NCBI GenBank assembly: GCA_964555935.1
Contig: CAZKUN010000009.1
Location: 1-64,000 of the forward strand
Reading direction: 5' to 3'
Origin: CAZKUN01 sp964555935
GTDB lineage: Bacteria > Armatimonadota > Zipacnadia > Zipacnadales > VGFC01
DNA: 64,000 nt
Part shown: one piece after another, positions 52,568-62,135 of the stretch
Layout of the letters: each line of letters opens with the position of its first letter
Position numbering within the stretch: position 1 is the first letter of the stretch
The notes under the pieces: generated by a model
Told to the model about the DNA's origin: nothing
Seen by the model: the letters and a program-made list of their open reading frames with translations, nothing else
The model's database searches: none
Program-made: the position numbers and the translations under genes

Positions 52568-53929
52568 CTAATCGGCGCCGGCTTCCTCAACAGGCAACGT
52601 CTCGGGAGCGCTCCGTCGCAAGCCACGCTCGGGCAGTCGTCCTCGCGCCATCAGGGACTCGTAAGCCTGGGCCGTCTGCGCGACCATCGCCTCGACCGTC
52701 CAATCGGCGAGCCCGTCATCCTCAAGCCTGACCGCCGCGCGCGAATAGTCTCGCGGAGCCTGCAGCACTTCCCGCAACCGCCGGCAGAACAGGTCGTCAT
52801 CATCCTGCGGGACGATGTGACCGTTGCGACCTTCCACGATCGCCTCTTGCGCCCCATTCACGTCGTAGCAGACGATCATCCGGCCGACCGCCGTAGCCTG
52901 GACGAACACCCGCGGCAAGCCTTCCCATTTCGAGGTCAAGCAGACGCACGACGACGCCGCAAGAACCTCCTCGATATCAGGCCGAAAGCCCAGGAAGCGG
53001 AACTCGCCGTTCAGCCCCGAGGCCTGCGCGAGTGCCTCCAGCTCGCCCCGCTGTCGGCCCTCACCCGCGACCACAAAGCGCGCATCGACGCCCTCGCGGA
53101 CCAGGCGGCCCGCAGCCTCGATGAAGCGATCTACCCGCTTGCGGTGCTCCAATCGACTCACAAGCAACGCCACGGGCACGTCGCTGGGGAGTCCCAACTC
53201 GACGCGCTTCTGACGGATCCTTGCATCGGTCCAGCGCGCGGCGCGGCGAAACGCGCCTAGGTCCATCCCGCTCCGCACGGTCGCGTACTGCTCAGCGCGA
53301 CCGACACCGTGGTCGGTGTAGAGCCGCGACAAGTCGTTCGAAACGCTGACATAGGCCGTCGTGTAGCGCGCCATCCACCGTTCGATGGCAACGATGGTCC
53401 GGTACATGATCGGGTGCTGCTCGGCGTGGAATGTCGTGCCATGTAGGCCATGGACCACGATCGGCACGCGCTCGAGGCGAGCAGCCAGCCTCCCGAGCAC
53501 GCCAGCCTTGGCCGTGTGGGTGTGCACGATGTCAGGCTTCGTCTCGCGGATAATCCGGCGTAGTCGGGCGAGGGCTTTCAGATCCAGGAACGGGTTGATC
53601 TCGCGGACCAACTCATCGACGACCATCACGCCGCGCCCATCGACCTCGGCCATCTGGGCGGAGCTGCTCTCGCCCCCGGCAACCACGGTGCATGAGTGGC
53701 CCATTCGCTGAAGGCCGTTGCAGGTGAGGATTGTGTTCTCGTCCGCCCCGCCGCTGATCAGCCGCGTGATGACGTGCAAGACCGATGGCTTCCCTGCGCG
53801 CGCCGGGAGCCTCCCCGCGGTCTGAGCCGCACTGTCAAGCTGGGGATGTTGAGACGTTCGGGCATTGCTGCTTGGCCCGAGACCTATCGGCTTGCTGATT
53901 GCGGGTTCCTCCTCGCCGCGGAACTCCAT
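52568..53929 (-). CDS. Glycosyltransferase family 4 (GT-B fold)
   Basis: The product has 453 residues from ATG 53929; an in-frame ATG at 54037 would add 36 low-complexity residues and is less likely. The N-terminal domain has V-L-H-V-I-T-R-L-I-S-G-G-A-D-E-N and D-I-V-H-T-H-T-A-K-A-G-V-L-G-R-L-A-A-R-L. The C-terminal domain has L-V-S-R-L-E-H-R-K-R-V-D-R-F-I and the nucleotide-sugar E-x7-E region (S-K-W-E-G-L-P-R-V-F-V-Q-A). These are typical of retaining hexosyltransferases that extend capsular or exopolysaccharide units. It converges with the exopolysaccharide run and probably belongs to the same pathway. Confidence 0.92.
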   Translation of the reverse strand: MEFRGEEEPAISKPIGLGPSSNARTSQHPQLDSAAQTAGRLPARAGKPSVLHVITRLISGGADENTILTCNGLQRMGHSCTVVAGGESSSAQMAEVDGRGVMVVDELVREINPFLDLKALARLRRIIRETKPDIVHTHTAKAGVLGRLAARLERVPIVVHGLHGTTFHAEQHPIMYRTIVAIERWMARYTTAYVSVSNDLSRLYTDHGVGRAEQYATVRSGMDLGAFRRAARWTDARIRQKRVELGLPSDVPVALLVSRLEHRKRVDRFIEAAGRLVREGVDARFVVAGEGRQRGELEALAQASGLNGEFRFLGFRPDIEEVLAASSCVCLTSKWEGLPRVFVQATAVGRMIVCYDVNGAQEAIVEGRNGHIVPQDDDDLFCRRLREVLQAPRDYSRAAVRLEDDGLADWTVEAMVAQTAQAYESLMARGRLPERGLRRSAPETLPVEEAGAD

Positions 53930-54094
53930 TGTGCCCCGGCACGTCAAATACGTGGAACTTCGTTGTCCCGCGTGATTCCGGTCGACGTCGACCTCACTGG
54001 GGAGGGCTTCGCCTCGACCCCATGCAGATTCCTGCATGCGACCGTCACGATGTATAACGCATGTTGTCGCCGACGCACCTTCAATTGCACTAGC

Positions 54095-56326
54095 TCACCG
54101 CGCCTCGACTCGGCCCAGTCGCCACCGAGGCCGCTCTTCCATGTCTATTGCCGCGTGTCGATAGTACGGGTACACGCTCCATTCGACACACGTCACGACG
54201 TCAGGTTGCGCGTCCCCATCGAAATCGCCAACCCAAGGATGCGGCCCGTGTGACGTCACCTTGATGGGCTCGCCGAAGCATCGCAATGTCCGGGGAGCGG
54301 CAAAGACCGGATCGGTCGCGGTGCCTACATTCCTCAACAGGTAGATACTCCCTTTTGCGGCATCGGTGCCGGCACAACTGTACACGACGTCCGTCAGGCC
54401 GTCCGCGTCCCAGTCCACGCATCGGAAGCTCTCGGTCCAGTGCGCGGACCGGTCCACCACCGCATCGTCTATTAGGCGCCCATCCTGGAGCTTCAGCGGG
54501 CCTCGACGCCGCAATCGAAAGCGGCCATCGTCAGCCCGATACTGCTCGAACAACATGAGCTTTCGCACATGCCCGTCATGCGTGATCAGGTCCATTAGCC
54601 CATCCCCGGTCAGGTCCGCGAAGCCGCACCCGGTCCGCCAGAAGAACGGCTGGTTCTCCTCGTATGGGTACGGATTGTTCGGCACGCTCTTGTCGCCTGC
54701 TAGCTTGGCCGACGTAGCGCGCGCCTCCGGCGAGTCCGGATACCCGTCGACGACGATCTGGCTGCGCTCGCCAAATCGGGGCCGCGAGCGCGTCCCCACG
54801 TTCTTGTACCAGAAGATGCGGTTCGTCTCATTCGGCAGTATCAGGTCGGGCAACCCGTCGCCATCCCAATCAACATACCCAGGATAGGGGTAACCCATGT
54901 TGTGCCAATGATCACTGCCTAGAACCTCATCGCGCAGGAGGCGGATGGGCTTCCCATCGGCTTCGATCTGACGCGCCTCGGCGAAGGCCGGCTTCTCGCG
55001 CGAGCCCTCGTTGATCACGATCCGCGGCCATCCATACCCTCCGCCAACGAGCATGTCGAGGTCGCCGTCGCCATCCCAATCGCACAGGCACGGCCATGCC
55101 TGGTCGCTGAGGGCCATCACCGCTGAGATGGACTCAGCCTGCCCCACCTTCCGGAACCGGGGCTCGCCGGGCCTGACCTGCCGGTAGTGTGATACTCGTT
55201 GCCACACGTCGTGCCCGATGAGCAGACCGCCCGGCGTCGCGGCGACTGACGCGCACCAGAACTCATCCACGCCCTCGATGGGCTCCTCCTCGGCAAATGT
55301 GGGGGGGTCGCCGCCGAGGTTACGTCGCCAGGCGATTCCACGGTTCCGCGGATCGTCCTCGCCGTCGACCAAGCAGACAGCGTCTGGCCGTCCATCCGCG
55401 TCAATGTCGTAGAAGCACGCGTCAAGCCCCGCGTCGAGAGTCACCGCCGTCTCGGATGCGCTCCGGATGTAGGCGCCGCCCACCACGATGTCGGCAACGC
55501 CATCGCCGTTGAGGTCCGTCACCCGACACGGGCTCCACGCGCCCTCGGGGCGTTTTGCGCTGCCGCCCGACTCGAAGATCGGCATGCCGCCCGCGTCGCG
55601 ATCACCCGAGTTCAGGTAGATATCCACCTGATCTCCCCGGTTCTTCGAGTGGACCACATCCACCAGCCCGTCGCCGTTCACGTCGCCGAAGCCCGCCGTC
55701 ATGTAAGTGTGGCGGAAATACTGGAGGTTTCCATCGGCGTCCCGATACCTCAGCCGGACCATGTCCCCCACTCGCAGGCGCCCATTGCCACTATTGCGCG
55801 GGTAACAGACAACCCCATCCCACGGCCAGCCAGGCCGGTAGGCATAGTTCCAGCACCCCACCAGATCCAGTTTCCCGTCGCCCGTCATATCGTGGAGGCC
55901 ACCGGGGTAGATCAGCGCGACCGGTCGAGGCTCGCCCGCGTTGTATCGCAGCAAGTCGCCAACGCCGATCGCCGGCGTGTATGCTTGTGGCTTCAGGGCC
56001 GGGCGGGTGTCGCGCGTGGAGAAACGTATCTCGTACCGCGTGTGATCTGGGGCAGGGATGACCCACTCAACGCGACCGCTATCCCCATACGCGAAGTCTT
56101 CACTCCGGGCGTGTGGCACCGTCTCGCCGGTCGCAAGGTCAATCACCTCGATCGAGTTCGGGTCGAGCGCGCCTGCCGCGCCGGCCTCCGCGATCAGTTC
56201 CCCGAAATCGATCTTCGGATCCATCGGCACGTTGGCAAGCTCCAGCTCGGACGTGACGGTCAACCGGACGCGGAACCCGTCGGCTGTGGCCCCCACCGAG
56301 AACACCATCAGCGCCAGCGCTACCAT
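54095..56326 (-). CDS. Secreted FG-GAP/VCBS beta-propeller protein
   Basis: The 743-residue product starts at ATG 56326, inside the end of the tandem nitrilase gene (7 nt overlap), with a signal peptide (M-V-A-L-A-L-M-V-F-S-V-G-A-T-A). After an N-terminal beta domain come about nine D-x-(D/N/T)-G-D-G-x-x-D calcium-binding FG-GAP/VCBS repeats, for example D-M-T-G-D-G-K-L-D-L-V, D-V-N-G-D-G-L-V-D-V-V, D-W-D-G-D-G-D-L-D-M-L and D-F-D-G-D-A-Q-P-D-V-V. Such repeats build an integrin-like propeller used for adhesion or polysaccharide binding. Linkage to a nitrilase is unusual. No catalytic motif is visible. Confidence 0.88.
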   Translation of the reverse strand: MVALALMVFSVGATADGFRVRLTVTSELELANVPMDPKIDFGELIAEAGAAGALDPNSIEVIDLATGETVPHARSEDFAYGDSGRVEWVIPAPDHTRYEIRFSTRDTRPALKPQAYTPAIGVGDLLRYNAGEPRPVALIYPGGLHDMTGDGKLDLVGCWNYAYRPGWPWDGVVCYPRNSGNGRLRVGDMVRLRYRDADGNLQYFRHTYMTAGFGDVNGDGLVDVVHSKNRGDQVDIYLNSGDRDAGGMPIFESGGSAKRPEGAWSPCRVTDLNGDGVADIVVGGAYIRSASETAVTLDAGLDACFYDIDADGRPDAVCLVDGEDDPRNRGIAWRRNLGGDPPTFAEEEPIEGVDEFWCASVAATPGGLLIGHDVWQRVSHYRQVRPGEPRFRKVGQAESISAVMALSDQAWPCLCDWDGDGDLDMLVGGGYGWPRIVINEGSREKPAFAEARQIEADGKPIRLLRDEVLGSDHWHNMGYPYPGYVDWDGDGLPDLILPNETNRIFWYKNVGTRSRPRFGERSQIVVDGYPDSPEARATSAKLAGDKSVPNNPYPYEENQPFFWRTGCGFADLTGDGLMDLITHDGHVRKLMLFEQYRADDGRFRLRRRGPLKLQDGRLIDDAVVDRSAHWTESFRCVDWDADGLTDVVYSCAGTDAAKGSIYLLRNVGTATDPVFAAPRTLRCFGEPIKVTSHGPHPWVGDFDGDAQPDVVTCVEWSVYPYYRHAAIDMEERPRWRLGRVEAR

Positions 56327-58038
56327 GGGCCCCTCTCCGGTCGGTACTTCATGATGACATCGTTCACCGTCGGTATGATGCCGTAGAGTTCTGGCCGACG
56401 CCGGCCCAGCATCATCTCCCGCCAGCCTGCCTTCTGCTCGGGGCAGTCGTCAGCAAGGTACGTGCCGATCCCCTCCGTGCCTTGCGTGGGCTGGACTGCC
56501 TTGTTGCCCTCGTAGTAGACCCTCTGGTCGTCGAAGTTGATGTCCACGTGGATCACGCCCTCTTGCTGGAAGACGCTCGAGGCCATGACCTGCCCGTAGG
56601 GATCGACGATGACCGATCTCAGGCCAGCGTCAGATGAGTTCCAGTGCGCGCAGGCGACCCACACCCCGTTGTCGAGCGCCCTCGCCCGCAGCAGCGTCTC
56701 GTTGTGTCGTCCACTCGCGCCCCACATCTGGCTGGGGTCGAGGATGATCTCCGCCCCCTTCAGCGCCAGCGTCCGATCGATCATCGGCGTGTACAGATCC
56801 CCACATTCGTGGATACCGATCCGTCCGAAGTCCGTGTCAAAGACGGTGATCTCGGGGAAGCCCTTCGTCCAGTAGATCGACGTCTTGTGGATCACCTCGC
56901 CCTGGCGATTCCAGACATACGCCAGGCTGATGCTCTCCTCGCCGCGCAGTCCGCCAACCACGATGTACGCGCCCATCTCGCGGGCCAACTCGGCAACCTT
57001 CGCCCCCGCATCGCGCCCGATGTCGTCGTTCTCAATGTCGGCGGAGTTCTCCGAGACCAGGATCAGGTCCGGGCTGGCGCCGCCCGCCTTCTCGATGAGT
57101 TCGAGCATCTTGGCCGGCCGCTCGCCCGTGCGCCACATGTGGGAGGGGTTGAGATACACCACCGCAACGCGCGCCGTCCGCTTCGCATACGTTGGCAGAT
57201 CCGGCGGCTCCCATGGCTCGGAAACAGGCCCAAACGCAGTCCGGTCGCCGACGCAGTTCACGTAGAAACACGGCTCGCACTGCACCCACGGGTCATACGG
57301 ATCGTCCTTGCGTTTGTCGAGGTCTACCCTCGCCGACGCAACGCCGTCCTCGTGGCCCGTGTCGGCGATAGGCGCGCCCCCTCGGTTCACGATCATGCTC
57401 CGCCCAAAGGCCGCGCCGCGCATGCCCATCTCGTAGCGGTTGGTGATGTACGTCCGAGGGTCGGCATACATCGCCGCGACGAGGTGCGAGTGCGCGTCCC
57501 GGGCTCGCGCGGTCAGGACTGGCTCCCACCCGCTGTGCTCGCGGAAGCGCTCCGGAAAGGCATGCCAGAGCAGCACCTCCGCGCCTTTCATCCAGAGCGT
57601 CTCGTACACTTCAGGGAAGTAGATGTCGCTGGTTACCGTCGCGCCGATGACGCCGAAATCCGTCTCGAAGACCTCCAACTCATCCCCGAGTACCAGATCG
57701 TCATCGTCGGGGAACGCGTGCGTCTTCCGAGCCGTGAAGGCGATCTCGCCCTCGCGGTCGAGCAACACGGAAGTTGCGTACACGCGGTCGCCGTCCTCTT
57801 CCCTCATCGCCAGCGCGACATACGTTCCGTGCCGCTTCGCGAACCTCGCGAAGCCTCGCAGCCCCGCCATCGGTCGCTCGGCGTTGAAGCTGAGGAAGGG
57901 CATATACGGAAGCGCGACCAGATCCTGCGGGCCACGCTCACACGCCTCCTCCAGCGCCCCAGTCACGTGCTCCCGCGTCTGGTGCTTCTCACCGTCCAGC
58001 AGGCATACCGTGGATATATTCACGTCGCGCTTCGCCAT
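56320..58038 (-). CDS. Tandem nitrilase-superfamily protein with degenerate N-terminal domain
   Basis: The 572-residue protein contains two nitrilase-fold domains. In the C-terminal one (about 285-520) the Glu-Lys-Cys triad is intact: Glu330 (L-I-L-V-S-E-N), Lys385 (V-I-H-K-T-S-I-Y-W) and Cys412 (G-I-H-E-C-G-D-L-Y). In the N-terminal one (about 5-270) Glu is replaced by Tyr45 (A-L-P-Y-M-P-F) and Cys by Thr136 (T-V-T-S-D-I-Y-F-P-E), while Lys105 remains. The first domain is thus expected to be inactive and may have a structural or regulatory role, in keeping with the dimeric or higher assemblies of this family. No signal peptide is seen. A GTAGGGGCG repeat lies 24 nt upstream of its start. Confidence 0.88.
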   Translation of the reverse strand: MAKRDVNISTVCLLDGEKHQTREHVTGALEEACERGPQDLVALPYMPFLSFNAERPMAGLRGFARFAKRHGTYVALAMREEDGDRVYATSVLLDREGEIAFTARKTHAFPDDDDLVLGDELEVFETDFGVIGATVTSDIYFPEVYETLWMKGAEVLLWHAFPERFREHSGWEPVLTARARDAHSHLVAAMYADPRTYITNRYEMGMRGAAFGRSMIVNRGGAPIADTGHEDGVASARVDLDKRKDDPYDPWVQCEPCFYVNCVGDRTAFGPVSEPWEPPDLPTYAKRTARVAVVYLNPSHMWRTGERPAKMLELIEKAGGASPDLILVSENSADIENDDIGRDAGAKVAELAREMGAYIVVGGLRGEESISLAYVWNRQGEVIHKTSIYWTKGFPEITVFDTDFGRIGIHECGDLYTPMIDRTLALKGAEIILDPSQMWGASGRHNETLLRARALDNGVWVACAHWNSSDAGLRSVIVDPYGQVMASSVFQQEGVIHVDINFDDQRVYYEGNKAVQPTQGTEGIGTYLADDCPEQKAGWREMMLGRRRPELYGIIPTVNDVIMKYRPERGPW

Positions 58039-58061
58039 CTCATAGTCCTCATCCAGCCGTT

Positions 58062-58088
58062 GTAGGGGCGCAACTTCATGGCGCCCTG
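58062..58088 (-). repeat. GTAGGGGCG palindromic repeat, copy B
   Basis: The element begins GTAGGGGCGCAACTTCATGG on the plus strand and ends with a GCGCC arm that closes a hairpin. It is a slightly diverged copy of the elements at 34686 and 59989. It lies in the 72-nt gap between the beta-propeller gene and the start of the tandem nitrilase. Confidence 0.75.
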
Positions 58089-58110
58089 AGCCACGCGCTA
58101 CGCGCGCCCT

Positions 58111-59973
58111 CTACTCCCCCAACCCATAGCTCCAGAGGTGCGATGCCGCCGCGAAGTACAACCGCCCATCGACGATCGCTCCACCCGCGTCTACATTCAC
58201 CGGCGTGTCCGTCACCTTCTCCAGCTCATACGTCCCCGGAGCAATCCGGACGATCGACTTCGACATCAGCGCGTAGATGCACCCCTCACCCTTCAGCAAC
58301 GCCAGATGCCTCGGCATCCCGCCGTATTCACCCAGATCCGCCCGATGGACGATCTCACGCGTGCTTGGGTCGAACACGAACAGTTTGGAGCCTCGCGCCA
58401 GGCCGTAGACCATGCCGTCCGAGCCAACCGCCACGCTCCAGACGTCAGACGCGCCAGGCTCGGGAACGGTCCGGAACACGACTTCCCGCGTCTCCCAGTC
58501 GAGGATGTACAGCTCCCCCTCCGTCGCCGCCGCGTGTCCGCCGCCGGGGGTGCTGATGCTCGTTCCGCCGACCAGATTCCCATCCGGGAGCACGTCGAGA
58601 CAGATCGTGCTGTGGTTCGGGATCAGATCTTCGTCCTCGATCAGCGTCGCCTCATCCGTCTCCAGGTTGTAGATCCCCATTCCGCCGCCGGTCAAACCAT
58701 AGCCCATGTAACCCGCCATGATCGCGTGCTTGCCATCGGGGTGAGTGATGCATGCTCTCGGCCGGGCGATCGACTTCGGGAACCGTCCGACCATCAGCGG
58801 GTTGGGGTCGTCGCCCGTCTCGTTGTTCCAGGGCTTCGTCGTGTCAAACCGGTAGAAGAACCCGCCAGCGTACGCCCCGGCAAACACGTACCTATCCAGC
58901 GTCGCCATGGCGCAGAAGTTGCCTCCACCGACCTTCGCGAGGCCACCGTAGTCTTCCAGCTTGTCCGTCTTCGTATCATAGGCCACCATGTGCATCGGAT
59001 GGCACGAACTGGCGTAGATCATTCCCTCCGGGCCCGCCGCCACCGATGTGAAGAGCGCGCCCTCGGACTCGTAGCCGAATGTCAGCTTGCTGACCTCGCC
59101 GTCCGCCTCGATCTCCATATATCGCTCCGGCAGGTTCAGTAACTTCAGCTTCCTACCATCCGGGAATGTCCCGCGCGTCAGCCCCCACGGGATTCTGCCA
59201 TTCGGCGCTTCGGCGGCCTTCTCATCCGCCTCGATCTCCTCCGCATTCCCGCCACTCATCCGGTACCACTGCCCGGCCGCAGTGCCATAGACTTCGCCAT
59301 CCACGCCCGGATAGACCGAGCCGGAGCCCGTCGTCCTTGCCGCATCATCGACGATCTGCTTCACGGTGCCGGTCGCCGTGTTATACGCCACGAGATTGCA
59401 TCGAGCCGTGCCGATTCCCGCGTACAGCCACCCATCCGCGTCGGCGCAGAGGCTGTTGACGTAATGCTCCGCCGGGTCGAGTTGGCCTAGCTCTGCCATC
59501 TCCTTCGTCTCGGGGTCGAAGCGGATGAGCTTGCAGCTCGGGTAGCTCCCCGCGTATATCATCCCATCCGGCGCGTCACACACGCTCTCACCCGTGTAGG
59601 CGCTCTCACCGGGCGCGGGGGTGCCAGAGAACAGCCACTCGCGGCCAGCGGGATCCAGCTCCATCAGCACCCTTCCCGCGAGCGTGTAGAACCGCCCGTT
59701 GTCGCTCATCAGCGACGCGAACGGCGGCGAGTTCGGCACGCCTTCCGAGTAGTAGATCTGCTCCGTTACGCCGCTGTCGATGTCGGTCATGAGAATCCAT
59801 CCGCGCGGACTGCTATCCATCATCAGGCAGATGGTCGTCGCCTTGCCATCGATCTCAATACACGCCACGCCCCGGCTCTCCGCCGCTGGCGCGCCCACTC
59901 CGTGGTCGATGAACCCATCCTGCGCCGTCAAGCAAGCACATGCCACCAACCCAATCCCTGCAATGAGCATCAT
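58111..59973 (-). CDS. Exported beta-propeller protein, probable lipoprotein
   Basis: I take ATG 59973, preceded by GGGGGAG, over an in-frame upstream start that would run through a repeat; this gives 620 residues. The signal M-L-I-A-G-I-G-L-V-A-C has a lipobox-like L-V-A-C, so lipidation at that Cys is possible. The rest consists of repeated blade-like units, for example D-G-M-I-Y-A-G-S-Y-P-S, D-G-W-L-Y-A-G-I-G-T, E-G-M-I-Y-A-S-S-C-H-P and D-G-M-V-Y-G-L-A-R-G-S, as in YVTN/SMP-30-like propellers. It is probably a surface or periplasmic binding protein or lactonase-like enzyme; no catalytic residues are evident. It lies between two other secreted-protein genes. Confidence 0.8.
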   Translation of the reverse strand: MMLIAGIGLVACACLTAQDGFIDHGVGAPAAESRGVACIEIDGKATTICLMMDSSPRGWILMTDIDSGVTEQIYYSEGVPNSPPFASLMSDNGRFYTLAGRVLMELDPAGREWLFSGTPAPGESAYTGESVCDAPDGMIYAGSYPSCKLIRFDPETKEMAELGQLDPAEHYVNSLCADADGWLYAGIGTARCNLVAYNTATGTVKQIVDDAARTTGSGSVYPGVDGEVYGTAAGQWYRMSGGNAEEIEADEKAAEAPNGRIPWGLTRGTFPDGRKLKLLNLPERYMEIEADGEVSKLTFGYESEGALFTSVAAGPEGMIYASSCHPMHMVAYDTKTDKLEDYGGLAKVGGGNFCAMATLDRYVFAGAYAGGFFYRFDTTKPWNNETGDDPNPLMVGRFPKSIARPRACITHPDGKHAIMAGYMGYGLTGGGMGIYNLETDEATLIEDEDLIPNHSTICLDVLPDGNLVGGTSISTPGGGHAAATEGELYILDWETREVVFRTVPEPGASDVWSVAVGSDGMVYGLARGSKLFVFDPSTREIVHRADLGEYGGMPRHLALLKGEGCIYALMSKSIVRIAPGTYELEKVTDTPVNVDAGGAIVDGRLYFAAASHLWSYGLGE

Positions 59974-59988
59974 GACGCTGACTCCCCC

Positions 59989-60017
59989 GTAGGGGCGCAA
60001 TTCATTGCGCCCTGCCG
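59989..60017 (-). repeat. GTAGGGGCG palindromic repeat, copy C
   Basis: The element begins GTAGGGGCGCAATTCATTGC and ends with GCCG. GGGCGCAAT and ATTGCGCCC form a perfect 9-bp stem around TC. It is nearly identical to the copy at 34686. It lies 16 nt upstream of the start of the beta-propeller gene and just after the stop of the preceding minus-strand gene. Confidence 0.85.
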
Positions 60018-60058
60018 TTCTTACCGTCTTCGCGTCTTCCCGCTTTCGTTGTCGTGCT

Positions 60059-62011
60059 TCACCGATGGAAGTAACTCCGCTCCATCTCGATGCCGCTCTT
60101 GACCGCATGAAGCCTCAGCAACGAGTACGCCAACGTGCTCGGCCATGTCTCCGACTCGTAGTACCACAGCCCCGTCGCGCCGCGGAAGAGCCCGTCCGCA
60201 TAGAGCGCCTCGATGGCCTGCTGCGCGTAGCTCTCCGCCGCCGGCATCCACTGCTCGCCACCCTCGTGCTCGTACATGGCGACCATCAGGTCGATCAGGC
60301 TGCCGTACACGTGCGCCCGCGCCACAGCGCTCTCGGGGACGCGCCCCGCCTCAGCATAGAACCTCGCGAGCCCCACGGCGACTCGCCAGTGCGCCGGATC
60401 CTCGGTCAGTTCATACGCCCTCAGCCACAGCAGCGCATCCATCGCCAAAAACTCGCCACCATAGTGCGCGGTGAACTTCGGCGCGCTGAGTGGCGTGTCG
60501 GGAGCCGGGCCGTCAATCGGGCAACCACCCATGTACAACCCCTCCGCCGGCTTGTGCGGCAGCGCCGTCAGCGCGGCGAGGTGCTGGTCGGCCACCAGCC
60601 AACAGACGCCCGCCATCTTCGTTCCGTCCAGCAGCGGAACCGATTCGAGCATCGTCACCGCCAGGCTCAATTGCGTCGCGGCCGAGCATGCCGCATTGTC
60701 GCGCGTGGTAGTGCTGGGCAGGAGATGCGTCTCCGGGTGCCGGACGGCCACATGGTGGTCGATGATGCCCCCGATCCAGTTGAGGTACTTCTCGTCACCT
60801 GTCTTCGAGTATGCAAACGCCCAGACCTGGATGTAGAACCCGCCATGTCGGGGGAAATCGAGAAAGGTGGTGTTCTCCGGCCGCTCATCGGGCAGCGGCC
60901 TTGAGATGTCCGCGTGGCGGTTGTAGTCGAAGGTCTCCAAGTCTACCACGTGGTTGATGAGTCCATCCGCCTCGCCGAGCACAGCCTCCGGGTTCAGTTG
61001 CCATGCCTGCTCCCAGAAACTCAACGGCGGCGCGCCCAGAAACTCGTGGGTAGTGTTGCCCGGCGCCTCCTTGTAGTAATCCCAATGCGCGTGCTCGCCC
61101 CATGGCCAGAGCCCTGTCGCCGTGTCGGTGCAGTTCGTCAGGAAGTACTTGAGGTAGCGCCCGGCGCCGTTGCGGTACTTCTGCTCGCCCGTGACTCGGG
61201 TCAGGGCCTCACACGCCCGGATCATCATCACGTCGTGCTGCAGATTCCCGCCAAACAGCGCCCGATCGCCCTGGCGCTGGCCCGCAATCGGCGGCATGGC
61301 GACGTTGGGGTGTGTCTTCGTGTCGATGCCGAGGATGCTCACCCACATCGGGCTGTGCGCCTCGCCGTACGTGTCCGCTCCATGCTCGATCAGCGTGTCC
61401 GCGAAGCGCCGCACGTATCCCAGGTAGCCGATCGCGGGGTCATAGACGGTGGGCTCGATCGGCTCCCGAATGCCCAGCGCTTGCTCGACGAACAGCCTCT
61501 CCGCCGCGCCTTCATCGGGGATCTCGCCTGGCTCAACGCTCGCCGGCGTTTCATCGCTCTCGAAGATCAGCAGCTCACAGATCCGAGGCCACGCATGATC
61601 CTCGCGTTCAGTGTCCAATATCCTCAGTCGCAGGCTATCTACGCTCACTGGCGTCAGCTCAACCGAGAAGCGCTCCTGCGTGTTGCCGCTCGTCGCGCCG
61701 AGCTTCACCCATCCCTCGCCCACTCGCCCCCACGCTTCAAGGTCCGTCAGCCGCAGCCGGTCCTTCGCGACGATGGTCAGGACATCTACCCGCCCCACCA
61801 CCGTCGGCTCGTCGAAGGTGATGACCACGCTCGTCGGCAGCGTCCGCAGGCTATGCCCGTCCCCGGCCCAGCACGTCTCCGCATCCCCGTCCATGAGCAA
61901 AGCGACGGGCTCGCTCTCGTGCGTCGCGCCAAGTGTCAGCGATTCTGCAGGGATCTGCGCTTGGCAAGCGACGGAGGGAAGGAGACTCAGCAACGCGGCA
62001 GCAATGCGCAT
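60059..62011 (-). CDS. Secreted protein with discoidin-like domain and (alpha/alpha)-toroid
   Basis: The 650-residue product starts at ATG 62011, 6 nt after GGAGG, with a signal peptide (M-R-I-A-A-A-L-L-S-L-L-P-S-V-A-C-Q-A). Residues about 25-155 are an F5/8-type C/CBM32-like domain (L-L-M-D-G-D-A-E-T-C-W-A, V-V-I-T-F-D-E-P, I-C-E-L-L-I-F). Residues about 165-650 are mostly helical with W-P-W-G-E-H-A-H-W-D, R-H-G-G-F-Y-I-Q-V-W and L-W-Y-Y-E-S-E-T-W-P, as in toroid glycosidases or polysaccharide lyases. The enzyme family is not recognised. It is the first gene of the minus-strand run down to 54095 and is divergent from the lipoprotein gene at 62136. Confidence 0.75.
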   Translation of the reverse strand: MRIAAALLSLLPSVACQAQIPAESLTLGATHESEPVALLMDGDAETCWAGDGHSLRTLPTSVVITFDEPTVVGRVDVLTIVAKDRLRLTDLEAWGRVGEGWVKLGATSGNTQERFSVELTPVSVDSLRLRILDTEREDHAWPRICELLIFESDETPASVEPGEIPDEGAAERLFVEQALGIREPIEPTVYDPAIGYLGYVRRFADTLIEHGADTYGEAHSPMWVSILGIDTKTHPNVAMPPIAGQRQGDRALFGGNLQHDVMMIRACEALTRVTGEQKYRNGAGRYLKYFLTNCTDTATGLWPWGEHAHWDYYKEAPGNTTHEFLGAPPLSFWEQAWQLNPEAVLGEADGLINHVVDLETFDYNRHADISRPLPDERPENTTFLDFPRHGGFYIQVWAFAYSKTGDEKYLNWIGGIIDHHVAVRHPETHLLPSTTTRDNAACSAATQLSLAVTMLESVPLLDGTKMAGVCWLVADQHLAALTALPHKPAEGLYMGGCPIDGPAPDTPLSAPKFTAHYGGEFLAMDALLWLRAYELTEDPAHWRVAVGLARFYAEAGRVPESAVARAHVYGSLIDLMVAMYEHEGGEQWMPAAESYAQQAIEALYADGLFRGATGLWYYESETWPSTLAYSLLRLHAVKSGIEMERSYFHR

Positions 62012-62135
62012 ATCGGGCCTCCGGAGTGGTGCGTGGCGTGCAGGAAGTCATTCGTTCCGCGACCGCCCACGCCCTCTGCCGCAGTAACCCATTGTCACGA
62101 CTGACCGTCAGGAAGTGTACGCGAGGTGGCGTCAC

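Noticed and set aside
54021..54038. Perfect inverted repeat CATGCAG-ATTC-CTGCATG upstream of the GT4 gene as an operator
   Set aside because: A 7-bp repeat with a short spacer is expected many times by chance in 64 kb; nothing else supports an operator.
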